Source: Echria macrotheca
Taxonomy: Eukaryota > Ascomycota > Sordariomycetes > Sordariales > Schizotheciaceae
Assembly (NCBI GenBank): GCA_030411725.1
Contig: MU839842.1
Coordinates: 1-64,000 of the forward strand
DNA length: 64,000 nt
Reading direction: 5' to 3'
The first letter of the stretch is position 1, and every line of letters starts with the position of its first letter. Below the pieces are notes generated by a model, which did no database searches, had not been told where the DNA came from, and saw only the letters and a program-made list of their open reading frames with translations. The position numbers and the translations under genes are program-made. Below, piece by piece: positions 1 through 13,444 of the stretch.

Positions 1-95
<95 letters not shown>
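1..95. repeat. (TAT)n microsatellite
   Basis: An uninterrupted trinucleotide tract of TAT/ATT fills the first 95 bases and may extend beyond the window start. It has no telomere-type TTAGGG character. Confidence 0.97.
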
Positions 96-96
<1 letters not shown>

Positions 97-151
97 ATAT
101 TTTACTATGCTTTATATATTTACTATATTTCTTACTTTTATTACTATTAGT

Positions 152-530
152 CAGGGTTGGTAATTAGTCAGACTACTGTAGTTAGTAGTTAGTTACTGTA
201 GTTTAGTTAGTGCCTTGACTACTAACTAGATTACTGTGACTACTGTAGTCAGTAGTAGTCTGACTACAGTAGTTAGTAGGTAAAAATATTAAAAATAATG
301 ATTATTTTAAATAAAAATTCTAATTGTAAAGTAAAGTAAAATCTACTAGCACTACTAAATAGTAGTATTTATAAACTACCTATTAATAATTTTAACTATA
401 AGTTATTGCGATTGGAGGATTTTAAAAACGGTATTTAAAATCAATATCTCCATTTCAACCTAATTGCAACTTTTTATACACTTTAATTTTAAATCATAAC
501 TTAAAATTCTAATTTTAAGTAAAAGCTTAA
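152..530 (+). mobile_element. Left part of a family A hAT-like element, split by the LTR retrotransposon
   Basis: It opens with CAGGGTTGGTAATTAGTCAG, followed by a subterminal array of GTAGTC/GACTAC up to about 283, then an AT-rich arm. The arm stops at CTTAA (526-530), the TSD of the retrotransposon at 531-13611. It resumes at 13617, where the sequence matches the unbroken family A copy around 17341. The host element is therefore older than the retrotransposon. Its far half is further broken by family A copies at 13996 and 16896. Confidence 0.8.
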
Positions 531-697
531 TGTTACGAGGTTAGCCTTAGGTCCAGGAGAAAGACTTATAATTATATAAGGAGAGGAAAGGAAGAGAAAA
601 AGCTATGGATGTCCTTATATACATAATAACAACCCGGCCACTAACCGCTAGCACTTTAGCAAAAGTACGGTAGCTGGCCGGGAGTAGTACCGTAATA
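531..697 (-). repeat. LTR of the gypsy-type element (3' LTR in element orientation)
   Basis: This is a 167-bp repeat matching 13445-13611 along its whole length, with differences that are mostly C/T or G/A. It contains an inverted repeat centred near 640-680 (CCGGCCACTAACCGC against GCGGTGGCTGGCCGG in the other copy). Confidence 0.85.
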
Positions 698-3600
698 GTA
701 CCCCAGCCTTTAAACAGCAATTACCCTTAACTACCTTAAAATAACTATAAAACTAGCCCTATATAGTTTAGGTTACGTATATAATTATTATACGTATATA
801 GGGTAAGGTTATATTAGGGTAAGATAGCTACTAAAAGCGTAGCGTATTATTTATCGGAATTATAATATTTAAAACTGGAGTAAATAAACGTAAATAAACG
901 CGCGTAAGTTTTCTACTACCTTATTAAAATTTTTAAAGCTTTTTTTTTTCCTTCCTTTATATTATAATAAACTATTAACTTTATTAATAGTAATTAATTA
1001 TAATTATCCTTATTTTATTTTTTATTTAGTTTTTATTTTACTTTAATCCGTTTCTTTTTTAGTAACAATAGCTTTTACTAAGCTTAAAAATAATACGTAT
1101 TATATTACTTAGCTATGTAAAAATTTCCATTATTATTTAAAAGTATATATATTAGTATAAAAGAAGAAGAAGGTATTATATAAATTTTCTATTACCGCTT
1201 TGGGTATATAACCTTATATATTTAACTTTATTTCGAAAAAAAGTTTAAAGGGTAAGGAAAATAATAATTATAATAGTAGTAAAGGTAAGGGTAAGGGTAA
1301 GGACGATAGTAAGGGCAGGAAGTTCTTTTCGGACTTTTCAGACTTTTTATCCTTTTTATTTTACAGCTCCTTTCCTACACTTCGCTAGTTTAATATCGTA
1401 ACCCCCCCTGCTACTACTTATTTATATATTACTTATATTTAGAACTTTAAAATTAAGAAATCTATACCCTAAAAGCTAATTTATATTATTAGTTACCTTT
1501 TAAAGTAGGTAGATAAGGTTTATTAGTTTTATAATATATTAGGTATTACTAGGTATTAAAGTACTAATAATATATAGAAAATACGTTATAAGCTTAAGAA
1601 GCTAGTAATATTTAAGTTTTTATTATATATTACTTATTTAAGTATAATAGTTATTAATTATATTTCCGATAAATTAGCGTATTTTTAATTTTATTATAAT
1701 TAATTTAAGTTAATATTAAGAAACTACGACTAATATAACTATTATTGTTTTATTTACGATTTAATAAGTAATAATTTCGCTATATATTATACGTTAACTA
1801 ACCGATAAATAATTAATTATACTTATAAAGAAAAATATTAATAAATTATAAAGTTTCCTTTATATATTAAAGGTTACTTTTTAAAAGGAGAATATAAATA
1901 GGAAATTTATTTAAAAATTAAAAATCTACTATTAAGCTATAATATTAATTTATAATCATATACTACAGTTTATTTAATCTAAAGCGGATATTTATAAAGT
2001 ATTTTGTTTTATAAGTTTTAAAAAATCCTAAAAAGTAGGTTTCCTAGTACCTAAGTAGTTATAATACGTAATCGGGATAGGGCTTAGTTACTAACGTTAC
2101 GTAAGAGGCTTTAATAGTTTAAAAGGCTACTTTAGCTGTATATTATCGCTTATATACTATTTAATACCCTTTTCCTCCTAATAAATATATAAATACAAAG
2201 ATTTAAAAGAATTGGAAGTTAAAGTGGAAACTTTATTTAGCATATAGTAATAGTAATTTCCAGTATCTTATTATTATCCGTACTATTTTTTTAAAATAAT
2301 TATATTAACTATATAATTATATCGGTATATAGCTAAATAAGGGCTTTAACTTTAAATATAAAAGGTAAGGGGGTTTTTTTTCGGGTATATATAAATTAGT
2401 AATTTCCGGCTTAAATTAGCCGGTAATATATTTATAGTACATTATATTACTAAAATTAAGATAAATTTTACTTGTCTTATTACAAAACTATTATAATAAT
2501 ATTAATTTTACTAATATTTTAACCTTCCTTATTTTTAAGTTAAGGTTAATAACGCCGTTAAATTAAATATAGGGTTTTAGTAAATAAGTATAAGTTTAAA
2601 CTTAAATTAAAGTAATTTCCTTAATTTCCCTTATTTTTAAGCTAATACTTAACGTATAATTATAGCAACCGTAGGTATTAATTTTAGTTTAATTCCAAAT
2701 ATATCTTTAATTAACTACTTAAATAATTCAGATTTACTTAAATACTATTCGTAAAAGTTTTATATATTACTATTACAGTTTTATACTATTATAACTAACT
2801 TTTAAATAAAGTAATATAGTTTTAACTATTAAATATAATATTTAAATTTATTTTTAATTATCTTAAAGTTAAAAATTTTATTAAAATACTACTTAATTTC
2901 CTCTTTTACCTTATTATTATTAGTAAGGGGATAAATTATAACCGCTATATTCGCTACGTAATAGTTAAACTTTACGTTTAAGTGCTTTTAGCCTAATAGC
3001 TCCTTTTAATACAATTTTACTAAAAAGGTATAGAAAATGGGGAAAATTTTTAAGCTCTCCGGTAAAGCTATAATAACAGCCCGTTTATAAACTTTTATAA
3101 CTTAATAGAAACTTTACTACTTATTGTCAAATTTAGCTATAGGGTAATTAAATTCAAAGTACTTAATATTAATCTAAATTAATTACCCTACTATAAAAAC
3201 TTTAACGTTAATTTAATATTAATTTATATAATAAACGTATTATTTTTACACCTTTAATATAAAGGCGCAAACTTTATTATAAACTTACTTAATTTTATTC
3301 GTAATATTAGTTACATTATTAAATTTCCACTATAACTAAGCCGTTTAAGAAATAATAAGGTCTTAGGTTAATTCTATTCCTATATTAGGGTAAAAGCTAT
3401 AATTCGGAAAAAATAATAATAGTTTAATAATTTCGGAAATATAATTATTTAAGGCAAATTCAACAAAAAATAACTAATCTACCTAATTATCTTAATAAAA
3501 TAAGTAAAAAGATCTAAAATATTATTCAACTACTATATTAATAATTTTAAACTAACTATTAATTTCGGAGTAGTAAGCCGTAATCAATTTAAAAGTAATT

Positions 3601-5028
3601 CCTAACTACCTACTTAACTTATTTTAAAATATAAAAATAAATTATTTCCCCCGGTTTAATATAATCCATTCAAAAATATTATAAAAGCAATAAATCTTAA
3701 AAATAAAGGTATTAATAAGTATAACTACTATTATATTGTTTATAGGGTAATAATACCGTATTTTCATAAATTATTTTACTACTATAAAAATATAAGTATA
3801 CATTTTACCGTTATATTTATAAAAGGGAAAGGGGCTAATATAATCTACGGAAATATTGGTTTAAAACCAGAACGGGATCAAAAGGGGATTAAAAAAGCCT
3901 ATAAATACACTTTTTAAGTTTTTAATTCTAGTATAAAAATAGCAGCCCGCTATAAACTATATTATATTATATAATATTTAAAGATAATAGTAGGATTAGT
4001 AAAGGAGGTTATAGGTTTTATAATACCCTAAGTACCCTACCGGTACTATTACGTAATTTTAGTAAAATACCTAAAATTATACGTTAGTAATAAATAAAAT
4101 AAAAAATCTATTATTAACGAAAATCCTATTTTAAACGACCTTATAATCGCCGAAAGTAACGCGGAACCTCTTTCAAATCGCGTTTAGAAAATAAATATAA
4201 TTTAAATCGCAAATATATTTTATAATTTACTTAATTAAACGGCAAATTTGGTATATAATATTAATATAAGTATCAATATATTCCAAAAAATCTAACGTAA
4301 ATAAACGCACTAATATAGGTAATTTGTAGTTAGTTACCTACCAGTTAGGTAAAAGAAATACCCGCTAACAGTTCACAATTCAATCATCTATAAGGTTAAA
4401 GGTACTTATTAATATATTGCTTGGTAATTGGGATAAAATATTTAGTATAATTACTTTTCAGCTTAATTTATACGTAATTTAAAACCTAAAATTTAAAAAA
4501 AACTCTAATTATTAAACTTAACGTTAATTTAAAAACTTAATAATAGTAAAATACTTAAAGCCCTTATAATTTATAAGTATATCAATTAGGTTTTAAAGTT
4601 CTTATAGCTTTAATCGCTACTTTTTAAAGGTTTTTACAATTATAAGGAACTCCTTATTATATATTTTATAATTATACTTAATTATTAAGTATTTTATAGA
4701 GAAAAAGGCTACTAGGTAAAGTTTCCTAACTTTATTATATTAAAAAAAGAATACTTTCTAAGGTCTAATCGGAGGCATCTACCTTTAATACCATTTACTT
4801 TTCGGGGTTAAAATATACTAATATTAATACTATAGTAAAAGTAATTTTTAATTATTAAAAAATGTTTTTAGCTTTAAGGGAAAGTAAATTTAACTACCGT
4901 TTTTTATTTATTAAAAAGGTTAATAATCGGACTATAAACAAAAACCCTTTAATAAACTATTAGTAAAAGTTTATAAAGCTAATAAAATGCTATAAATCCT
5001 ATAATATAATTAATTTCTATTAATTAGT

Positions 5029-5229
5029 AATAAAGGCTACCTTTTTAAGGTTTATATATATACCGTTTATAGAAATAATAAAGCCAAAATATTTCGTTTT
5101 AATAATACTAAACTCATACTTTTTAATATTAATAATTAACCTAGTATTATATAAGCCTTAAATCACCTTATATATATATTAATAATATTTTAACTTAATT
5201 TTATTATAAATTAAAACGTTATTAAAATA
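5029..5229 (-). pseudogene. Ty3/gypsy reverse-transcriptase relic
   Basis: On the minus strand the codons around 5200-5229 read YFNNVLIYNK. This fits the gypsy RT catalytic block (Y-x-D-D-V-L-I-Y-S-K) in which both GAY aspartate codons became AAY by G-to-A change. Downstream, about 5130-5029, reads IKKYEFSIIKTKYFGFIIS followed by NGIYI, the usual K-C-E-F...LGFIIS..GI segment that follows the YxDD block. Stops and frame breaks abound, so no protein can be made. The order places RNase H and integrase remnants at lower coordinates (about 2.5-4.9 kb), but I did not resolve them. Confidence 0.8.
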
Positions 5230-8206
5230 AACTATAATATATTTATTTAGGATATTAAAAAGCGTATAGTTAATATAGTATTAAAACGAGTTAAAGGCGC
5301 TTATAAATTTAAAGTTTATAATTAGGTACTTATAAAATCAAAACCTAATAATAAACATTATTTTTTACTTATTCTTGGATATAATATGTAGGTAATTAAA
5401 AACTATTATAATATTAACCTTTATGAAATATCGTATATTACGTAAAGTATTTAGGGTTTTTTTAATTAAAAGGATAAAGTATTAGTTTTTAATAATAACG
5501 TTATTTAAGCTTTAGTAATTAATATAAATTTAAATTCCCCTATTTAATTTTTAGATTTTTTTTTTCTCTTACCCCGCAGGGGTTACTTAGTGTAAACCGA
5601 GTCCCCAGGCCTAAGGCCTATACGGAACTTCTACCGTAACTATCTAGGTGGAACGCTACTATTACGCTGCGAGTGAGATAAGACTACGTACCTAGGCCGT
5701 ACAAAACCCCTTAATCCTAACTAAGCCTTGGCCCTACTTATAGGTAAGGGTATTAGCTATTAAGCTTCTATTTGGAATTTCCGTTTTACTAGATTAATAA
5801 GATATCTTGCCGCCGTATTTCCGCTACAACTTTACTTCGCTCTCGTATCATTTCCCAAGGGTTTTAAACCTATAGGTTTAAAGCTATTATTTTTTTAGTA
5901 AATACCCACCTTATTATAACCGTAAGTATCTTACTAATATTTTGTATACTAAACTTCTATTATACTGGTATAAAAGAGGCTGGTAGGCGACCCCTTGGCC
6001 GGGGGGTCTGGTTTTTCTCTACCGTTACTGCTTTGCGTTTCCTTATAACGTTTCCGTTTTAAAGTTATACTATTTTTAAAGTAATTATGCTAATTTCGAT
6101 AAATTATGTTGTTTTCTTTAAATAATTTAGTAATATAAAGTAATAAGGTTAATCTACTTATTTTTTTTTACTTATATAATTTATTTAACCCTTTTAGGGT
6201 ATTACTTAAATTATATTATATACTTACTGGTATAGTTAACGTATTATATACGTTTTGTACCCGTAACGTTACTACTATAAGTAACTTTATCCTTATTGCC
6301 CTTTTTTACTTTATATTTTACCTTTTTATACGGATAGTTGTAATATTTATATTATATTAATCTCGTAACGTATATTTTTACTATATAGCTAAAGTTGTAA
6401 TATTAATAATACTACTAAAATATTACCCTGTTAGTAAAAGGCTTATAAAAATACTAAGTACCCTTTACTATTAAGCTATATATATAAAGTAAATTTATTT
6501 CGTTTACGCTACTTACTATAATATAAAAAGGAATTTTTATTTTTTTCCTTATAATTTTAAAAATTACTATTTTAACCGTTATAACGTTATTTTTTACTAA
6601 AATCTTCTCTTTTATGTATTAAAATATACTTTTACTAAGTATTTACTATAAATTTAATTCGTAAGCAATAATTATATAATTTTTGCGAGTTATAATTACT
6701 ATACTATTAAATACTTTTTTTACTTAAATTGTATTAGTTTTTACGTATTTTTTACCGTTTTTGATTTTAAATATAACCTTTTAGTTACCGCTAAATAGGT
6801 AGCGTATAATATATATTTGTACTAAGGTCATAACCTTTTTAATACCTACCGTTAAAATTTTATTAACTATATTTACTACTTATTTATTTAATTATTTATT
6901 GTTTTCCTTTTTTTAGTTAATTTATATTATAATTTTAAGTATATATACTTTAAAAATATACTTTACGCGTATTAACTTCGCCGTTACTTAAGCTTAAATT
7001 TACTTCTTCTAAATAAGTATAAATTAACTTTTTTTATAATATTTTCGCTATACGTATTAATTATCTTTTTAATAGCTTCGAGTTATTTAAGGATTATTAT
7101 TATTATCTTTCCCAATCCCTTTTCCTAGTTTTTACTAAATTAATTTCGCTTTAGAAGTTTATAGGTAACCCTTATTTACTCCAAAAAGCAAGTAATTATT
7201 TCAAATATTATTAAGTTCGCTTTATCCTTATTGTACGTATGTATCTACGTATCAGCCTATTTACAAAGGGTAACTGTTATTATAGTTTATTACGTTAAGG
7301 TAATATTTTTAATATTATTATTATTAAATTTATTGTTATTATTAATAATATTATTATTTTTACCCTTTTTTATCTTGTTATTATTACAAATTTACTTTAT
7401 ATTTAAGGTATTTTTGCTGTTCTAATTAGCCGGCGGCGGGCGGTAAAAACGTTTTACTATTTTTATATTTATAGAATTTTCGTCCTGCGGAAAAGCAAAT
7501 AAGGCAGTCGCCTAATTATCCTCGAGCGGCTTTGCGCTGCGTATATTGCGTTTACGCTGCTTTTTGAACCCTATAGGGGCCGAGATAATTAAGTTATTAA
7601 CTGTTTCCAAGTTTCCGCTTCGATTTTAGACGTTTCCTCGAGTAAATACGTAGGTATCGGTTTCTTTCAAAGTTTTTTAATTTTTAGATTAATAGAATAA
7701 ATACCGCTATAAAGGAAAAGCTAAAGTAAATAAAACTTTTTATAAAATACTTATTAAAGTATTTTTAAATAACCTAAAGTTTCGCTTATAATATAAAGCA
7801 GGTTTAATAATATAATAGTATTTTATTTAATTTAATTTCGATTTAATAGTTAAAAAGGCAATAAAATAAAAGCTTTTTAACTTTTAAAAATTTAAAAGCG
7901 TAAATAAGGTTATAATATTTAAGGGGAAGTTTTTCGCAAATCTTATTATTTATAGCTAGGGGCTTCCCATTAAAGTACTTCTAAATATCCTTATCTAAAA
8001 TAGCTTAAAATTACAAAATATTTACTATTTAATTACAAAATTTCTTAAAGTATAATAATAAATCTCCAATATTTAAATCATTAATAAAAATTACTTATAA
8101 TAAAACTAGTAACGTAATAATTATAAGGTCCTTTATTAGTTACTAATCCTCTAATAATTTTATATTAATAATAACGTAAAGGGTTATAAATAATATATTT
8201 ATAAAT

Positions 8207-10714
8207 ACCGCCCGGTGAACTGACATCGGGGGCCGCTTGCTGCGCAAGCGGTCGGGTATCGCTAAAATCGGTAAACTGGTTGTTTTCAATCAGTTCTATT
8301 GGGTCCCGGCGGTTGTATCGCCGTGCAGTTGTTACGCGGGCGTGGAGTAGCCGAAAGGCTAGTATTGAGGTTTTAAAGTGAGGATTTTTGCAGAAACTTC
8401 TGTACGCCCAAAAATCCCTTACCGCCACGCCTACCACCACGCACTCAATCGACCACCACCTCGAGCGAGAACAAACCGACCGAGTAACGACTACGGTACG
8501 AGCGATCGAATAGTAAGGAAGAGGGATTTGCGTACGAAAACTACCCGACCCTCCCGACGTTTTAAAGGGGGGATAGGGCACTTTCGGCTTTGCCCGGCTC
8601 TGGGCGAATGTAGTTCGGGAGCGTAGAAGGCGTAACGACTACGTTACGAGGGCTAAAGCAAAAACTAGTTGTAGGATAGAGTTAGGGATAAGGTTGTTAA
8701 TCGACCAAGGAAAGGGTCAGGGACGGATTCGTTAAGGACACAGAGTAATCTACGGGTGGCCGCTTAGCTTGCGACGGAGTATCGCCCTTGGATCGAATAG
8801 CCGGCCGGTAATTATATTGTAATATAATCGGTAGATTAGAGTAGGTTAGTAGTAGGCCGGGGCGAGGTCGTGCCGGTATGGCGACTTCGCTGGCGTAGTA
8901 GCTCTACTTTGCTTTATAGCCTTACTACGTACCGGTTTGCTGCAAGATACGGTCGGCCCAGGAAGGGAGACCAACCTGGGTAACGGGAAGCTAGGCCTTA
9001 GCTTGCCACCAAGGGAACCCGGTGGGCTATGGTAAATATAATTAACTGAGGAAGAAGCGGGAGCGGTGCGGCCCCGGCTTGTACCCGGGTTGTAGGGCTT
9101 GTGTGGGTGTTAGACTTAATAATGGACTTGTAGGATCGTTATGGCGGCTATCGGTATAAGACCACCTTGGTAGGGAAGGAAGTTTCTAGGGGTATGTGCT
9201 GGATAGCGTCCCGCGTATGCAGCAAATACGGGATGTTGTTGCCGTATTGGCCCGTAGATTGAAAAGGATTATATCTAGCCGGAGAGGATGGATGCGCGTA
9301 TTGGTTGGCTAAGAGGGAGGAAGCTGGTTACGGATCCGGATCGTACCCGGAACGAGCCCTTAGCTCGTAATATCGCCTACGTGGCTGGTTATGCCTTATG
9401 GAGCTAGCTTAAGGTGCAAACCTTGGGGTTACCTAGCGTAACGTACGCGTAACGACAACGAAGCGCTGTAAGCCGTTGCGTAATGGTTGGGGGCTGGCCT
9501 CGGGGCCCCCTCTTGGGTACCCCCCTATAAGGTCGGATCTTCGCCCGCTTTAGGGTTTAGGTAGCACGTTCTAGGGGATAGCGAATTCAAGGATTTCAAG
9601 GGATATACCTCGGCAGTGGCAGGGGCAGCAGCCAACTCCCGGGACTGGGTAATAACACGGAGAGCTAGGGAGTAGTCCTCGCCTTCCAGCTACAAGAAGT
9701 TAATACGAAGACGGAGCGAGTACGGGACGGATATATACGGTGATATACCTAAAATACCCCTCAACATACCTCTCGCATTTACAAGAATTAGGCTAAAGCC
9801 CTCGTATACACTCGCAATAGGTATTAACCCCTAATTTACCCGGCTATAATCGGTTAACGCAACGCAAATACGAACCAGCGACGAAAAAATTATCCAGACT
9901 AAAAGGTTAACAGCGTACTCGTACCAGGGTCGGTACTTACACAGCAATCTAGCAATTGCGCCGAAAGGGTACTAAATCGGAAATAATAACTATAGCAGCA
10001 GTAGTATAAGGTAAAAAGGAAAGAAATGGATCGAGGTAGAAGAAAGGCCACTTATTTATATGTAGCCGGGTAGCCCGTACGCGGCCGCGCCGGGGCTTTA
10101 CTTTCCTTCGTTCGAACTTTTTCCCTATATAACCGATTAACCGAAATTTACCAAGGGGGCGTACCTACTTAAAACCAACTACACCTTACTTTTTTCTTTA
10201 TTTATTTTATCTATTATCGAGAACTTTAATAACCTACCGAAATATACCGAAAATCGAGCTAACTAAAAGCCAAAAAGAAACGTATTTACTACGGACTGAC
10301 TACGCCCCTTCTTCCACCTTTATTTACCCCCCTTTATTTACCCTATTTGTTATTTAAAAACCCTAATGGTAAAAGATAAGATAATAACTTACCAAGATTA
10401 ATACCTAAGTCACCTTTTAAACGGTAAAAAAAGTATATCTACTTTGGACCGAGTACAGGGCGGTACCTTCCCTTAAAAAACCCCATTTTTCACATTTTTC
10501 ACTCTTTTATTTTTCCTTTGTTACAATCGCATCATGGGCGCAGAAAAGCCCGATCAAGTAAATTGCGAAGGAGCTTTTCGATATGTACTCGGAGCGCATA
10601 CGCACCGAGATTAGATAGAAGGCACTTATGTGCTATAACTATATAGAAGAGGGACCGCCTACCCCTTAAGGGTAGAAGCCTTCGGCTTCCTACGGTTTAA
10701 GACAAATAATAAAT
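8207..10714 (+). mobile_element. Non-LTR-retrotransposon-like insertion, GC-richer, 18-bp TSD
   Basis: A 2.5-kb GC-richer block is bounded by a perfect 18-bp direct repeat, AATAATATATTTATAAAT, at 8189-8206 and 10715-10732. Its right end is an (AAT)-rich tail (about 10703-10714). The tail is preceded by two adjacent hairpin sequences, CCCCTTAAGGG and AAGCCTTCGGCTT. A long variable TSD plus a simple-repeat 3' tail is the signature of target-primed reverse transcription. The same 3' end recurs in inverted orientation at 32613-32677. CpG dinucleotides persist while CpA/TpG are largely replaced by TpA, so the block has been touched by RIP. No RT motif could be read; a frame ending near 10668 (residues EEGPPTP then stop) may be the tail of its protein. 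Confidence 0.65.
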
Positions 10715-10732
10715 AATAATATATTTATAAAT

Positions 10733-12653
10733 TCAATTTATAGCTAAATTATATAAAAAATAAAGTTTACAGTAAAAAAAAAAGCTATGTTATCTATTAT
10801 TATAATATTTAACTTAATTACATTAAATCTAATTAGTTCCAATCCCATTTTCGGGCTAAAAACTTAATCTAAATTCAATTTACTTTTAATTTATAGCTAT
10901 TCCGTAGCCTTTTAGTCTAATATATAAATAATATAATTTTAAATAGTAAATTTGCTTTTCTACTAATTTATAGTTAAATTATATTTTTAAAGCTATAATA
11001 AGCTAAAAATAATATTTAATTTATTAAATAATTAAATAAATAGGAAAATACATTCTATAATTAAACTAAAAATATTAATAATAATACAAACCTCCTTTAC
11101 TATATTTACGGTAATATTATTAATAAAATAAAAGAAATAGGATTTAATAAGTAATATATATAGAAACCTATTATAATTTATAAAAGTAATATTTATAAAG
11201 CTATAAGGTAAATACTCCAAGTTTATAAAAATAAATATACTAACAAATATAAATCTAATTATAAAAAGTATATAAAGTAAAAAAAGCATTTTATTAAAAT
11301 TTATTAAGCTTAAATATAAATTTTTTATCCTTTTTTCTAATTTTATTATTATACTAGCTAACCTTTAATAGCAACTTTTACTAAAACCTAAGTATTTTCC
11401 TTTACCTTTATAAAGTACTTACTCGTTTAATAACCTTCCTTTCTACAATATATATAAAGGTTATTTATTTTTTTAGTAATCCCAAACCTTTTATATAATC
11501 TTTTCCCCTTTTACAGGAATAAAAGTTATATAAATCTTACTAAAATCTATCAGGTTACTTACTGGGGCTTAAATTACAGCTAGCATAATATTACTAGTTT
11601 TATTACGGAAAATTAACGTAATTAAATATATATTAAACTTATTACGAAATTTAAAATCCTAAAGGTCCTAAGCAATTTACGTATACGTCTTAACCTACTT
11701 ATTAAAGTTATTATTAACAAACTTATTATAGCAGCTAAAAATCCCTTTACAAATATAAATACAGATTTTATTACGTAAATTATTAATACGTTAACTATTT
11801 AAAATCTCCGCGAAATTAACCAGCTTAATAAACTTACTAATAAACTCGAATTAAGTAACAAATATATTTTACTTAAGGGTCTTATAATTATAATTAAACT
11901 TAAATTTTACGTTAATAATAATATAAACTAAATTAAAGTAAGCGAAAATATCCATAAAATTTATAATATTATTCCAGCGCAAAAAGTTATAATAATTCTC
12001 GATAATGATATCGAAAACGGTAAGTAACCGGGCCTAAGCCTTTCCGCTTAAATGTAAGTAAGTATATAAAATATAATCAATAAGCGTAAAATATTACTTA
12101 CGGTTTAAAATAAACTTACTATAAAACATAATATACTAATTAACGTATTTAAATTATTATTTACAAATAAACAATCTACTAGTATTTTTAAATAAGGCGT
12201 TAGTAAATAGCTAAAGGTTGGGGGCTTTAAATTAAAAGTAACAAACGTATTTGAAATTAGTTAACGGGAAGGGCAAAAATACGCAGAAGGGTTTTAAAAA
12301 GTTTTAGGGTATATAATAAAGGTATAAATTACTTAAAAATGGAAAAAGGATAAAAATAATTAGATTTAAACCCAGATTACTTAGGGTAATATTAATTATA
12401 ACTTAGCTAAGTCGTAATATTAATATTAGCTTCTTTAAATTAGGCCTATAAATTATTAATAATTTAAACGTTAGTTATTAACTTGTTTTAAAGGATAATA
12501 ACGTAATTAAAAATCTTACTAAATTAGCTTTAATAGTAAGTTATCCGTATGTTAGCGTTAACTACAATATCGGCTAAAGTTTAAATATATACGTTAAAGA
12601 TACTAAAAATCGTACTTATTTAACTTATCTATTACTCGGGCAAAAACACTAAC
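10733..12653. other. AT-rich interior of the LTR retrotransposon, no readable gene
   Basis: This stretch lies where the gag end of the minus-strand gypsy element is expected. No intact frame or recognisable motif was found on either strand. It is described only as RIP-degraded retrotransposon sequence. Confidence 0.6.
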
Positions 12654-12655
12654 TA

Positions 12656-12875
12656 CAATACCAACCCTGAATGATTGTTAGCGTGGTACTTGGACAGGGA
12701 TAAGGCAGGGGGTTTACACCAATTAAAAACGCCAGAACAAGGGCTCTGGCAAGGTCTCTGACCTGGCGCAGGGTTCTGCGAAGGTTCTGACAGGGTTAAG
12801 TGTGCCCAAAAGCTACCGTGGCGTCGTTTAGCGCTGACAAAGTCCCACGCTAACAATCATTCAGGGTTGGTATTG
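12656..12875. mobile_element. 220-bp Tc1/mariner-type MITE with TA duplication
   Basis: It is bounded by perfect 31-bp terminal inverted repeats that begin CAATACCAACCCTGAATGAT and continue through TTAGCGTGG. TA dinucleotides lie directly outside both ends (12654-12655 and 12876-12877), the duplication expected of Tc1/mariner/pogo elements. The interior is GC-rich and rich in CA/TG, unlike everything around it, so it appears not to have been RIP-mutated. It has no coding capacity of its own; a 67-codon frame across it is incidental. Confidence 0.85.
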
Positions 12876-13444
12876 TATACTTTCAAAAATAAGTAATTAT
12901 TTATAAGAAATTAAAGTACCTAAGTAACCTTAGGCTAAGCAAAATTCTCGAAAACCTTTACGGCTATAGCTAATATAGTATTACTTATTATAGAAATTAT
13001 TATAGTAATAAAAATAAATTACAAATAATCTAAAGTTAAAGTAATAGTAAATTAATAATAACTTTTTATTAAAAAAGTCGGATTAAAATTCAACTAAAAG
13101 CCGCTAATTATATAAAATCTAATATAAATCCAGGGGTTATCTAATAGTAAAATTTAGTTAAAATTTGGCTAAAAGCTACTAATTAAACTAAATCTAATAA
13201 TATTTAGGGTATTCCGGAGGTTAAGCGTATTTAGAGTCTTTAAGGTTTTTGTAGTTTCTAATATATCGTAATTTAGTATAAGGTTATAATTTAATAATAG
13301 GGAGTAAATCTAATTTACAAGTTTAGTTAGGAAACAGGTAATAGGAGATCAGGTTAATAATCGTTTCCGGGTAGTATTGAAATAAAGGAAATGTTTACCT
13401 AAAAAGGCAAATATCGGCTTGGTTAGTTAAAAGGTACAATCAAC

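Noticed and set aside
1..95. Possible chromosome end
   Set aside because: The tract is (TAT)n with no TTAGGG repeats; being at the window edge is not evidence of a telomere.
7231..7425. Leu/Ile-rich 64-codon frame in the AT-rich block
   Set aside because: It is an AT-composition artefact made of TTA/ATT codons inside degraded retrotransposon sequence, with no homology signal.
8165..8626. Overlapping frames on both strands (138 and 82 codons) at the left of the GC-rich island
   Set aside because: They overlap each other, cross the 18-bp target duplication in one case, and show no domain; stop loss is explained by higher GC.
11032..11289. 85-codon minus-strand hydrophobic frame
   Set aside because: It is composed of Ile/Phe/Leu codons expected from AT-rich DNA, inside the retrotransposon.
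12653..12856. 67-codon minus-strand frame
   Set aside because: It lies within the 220-bp MITE and ends in its inverted repeat; not a gene.
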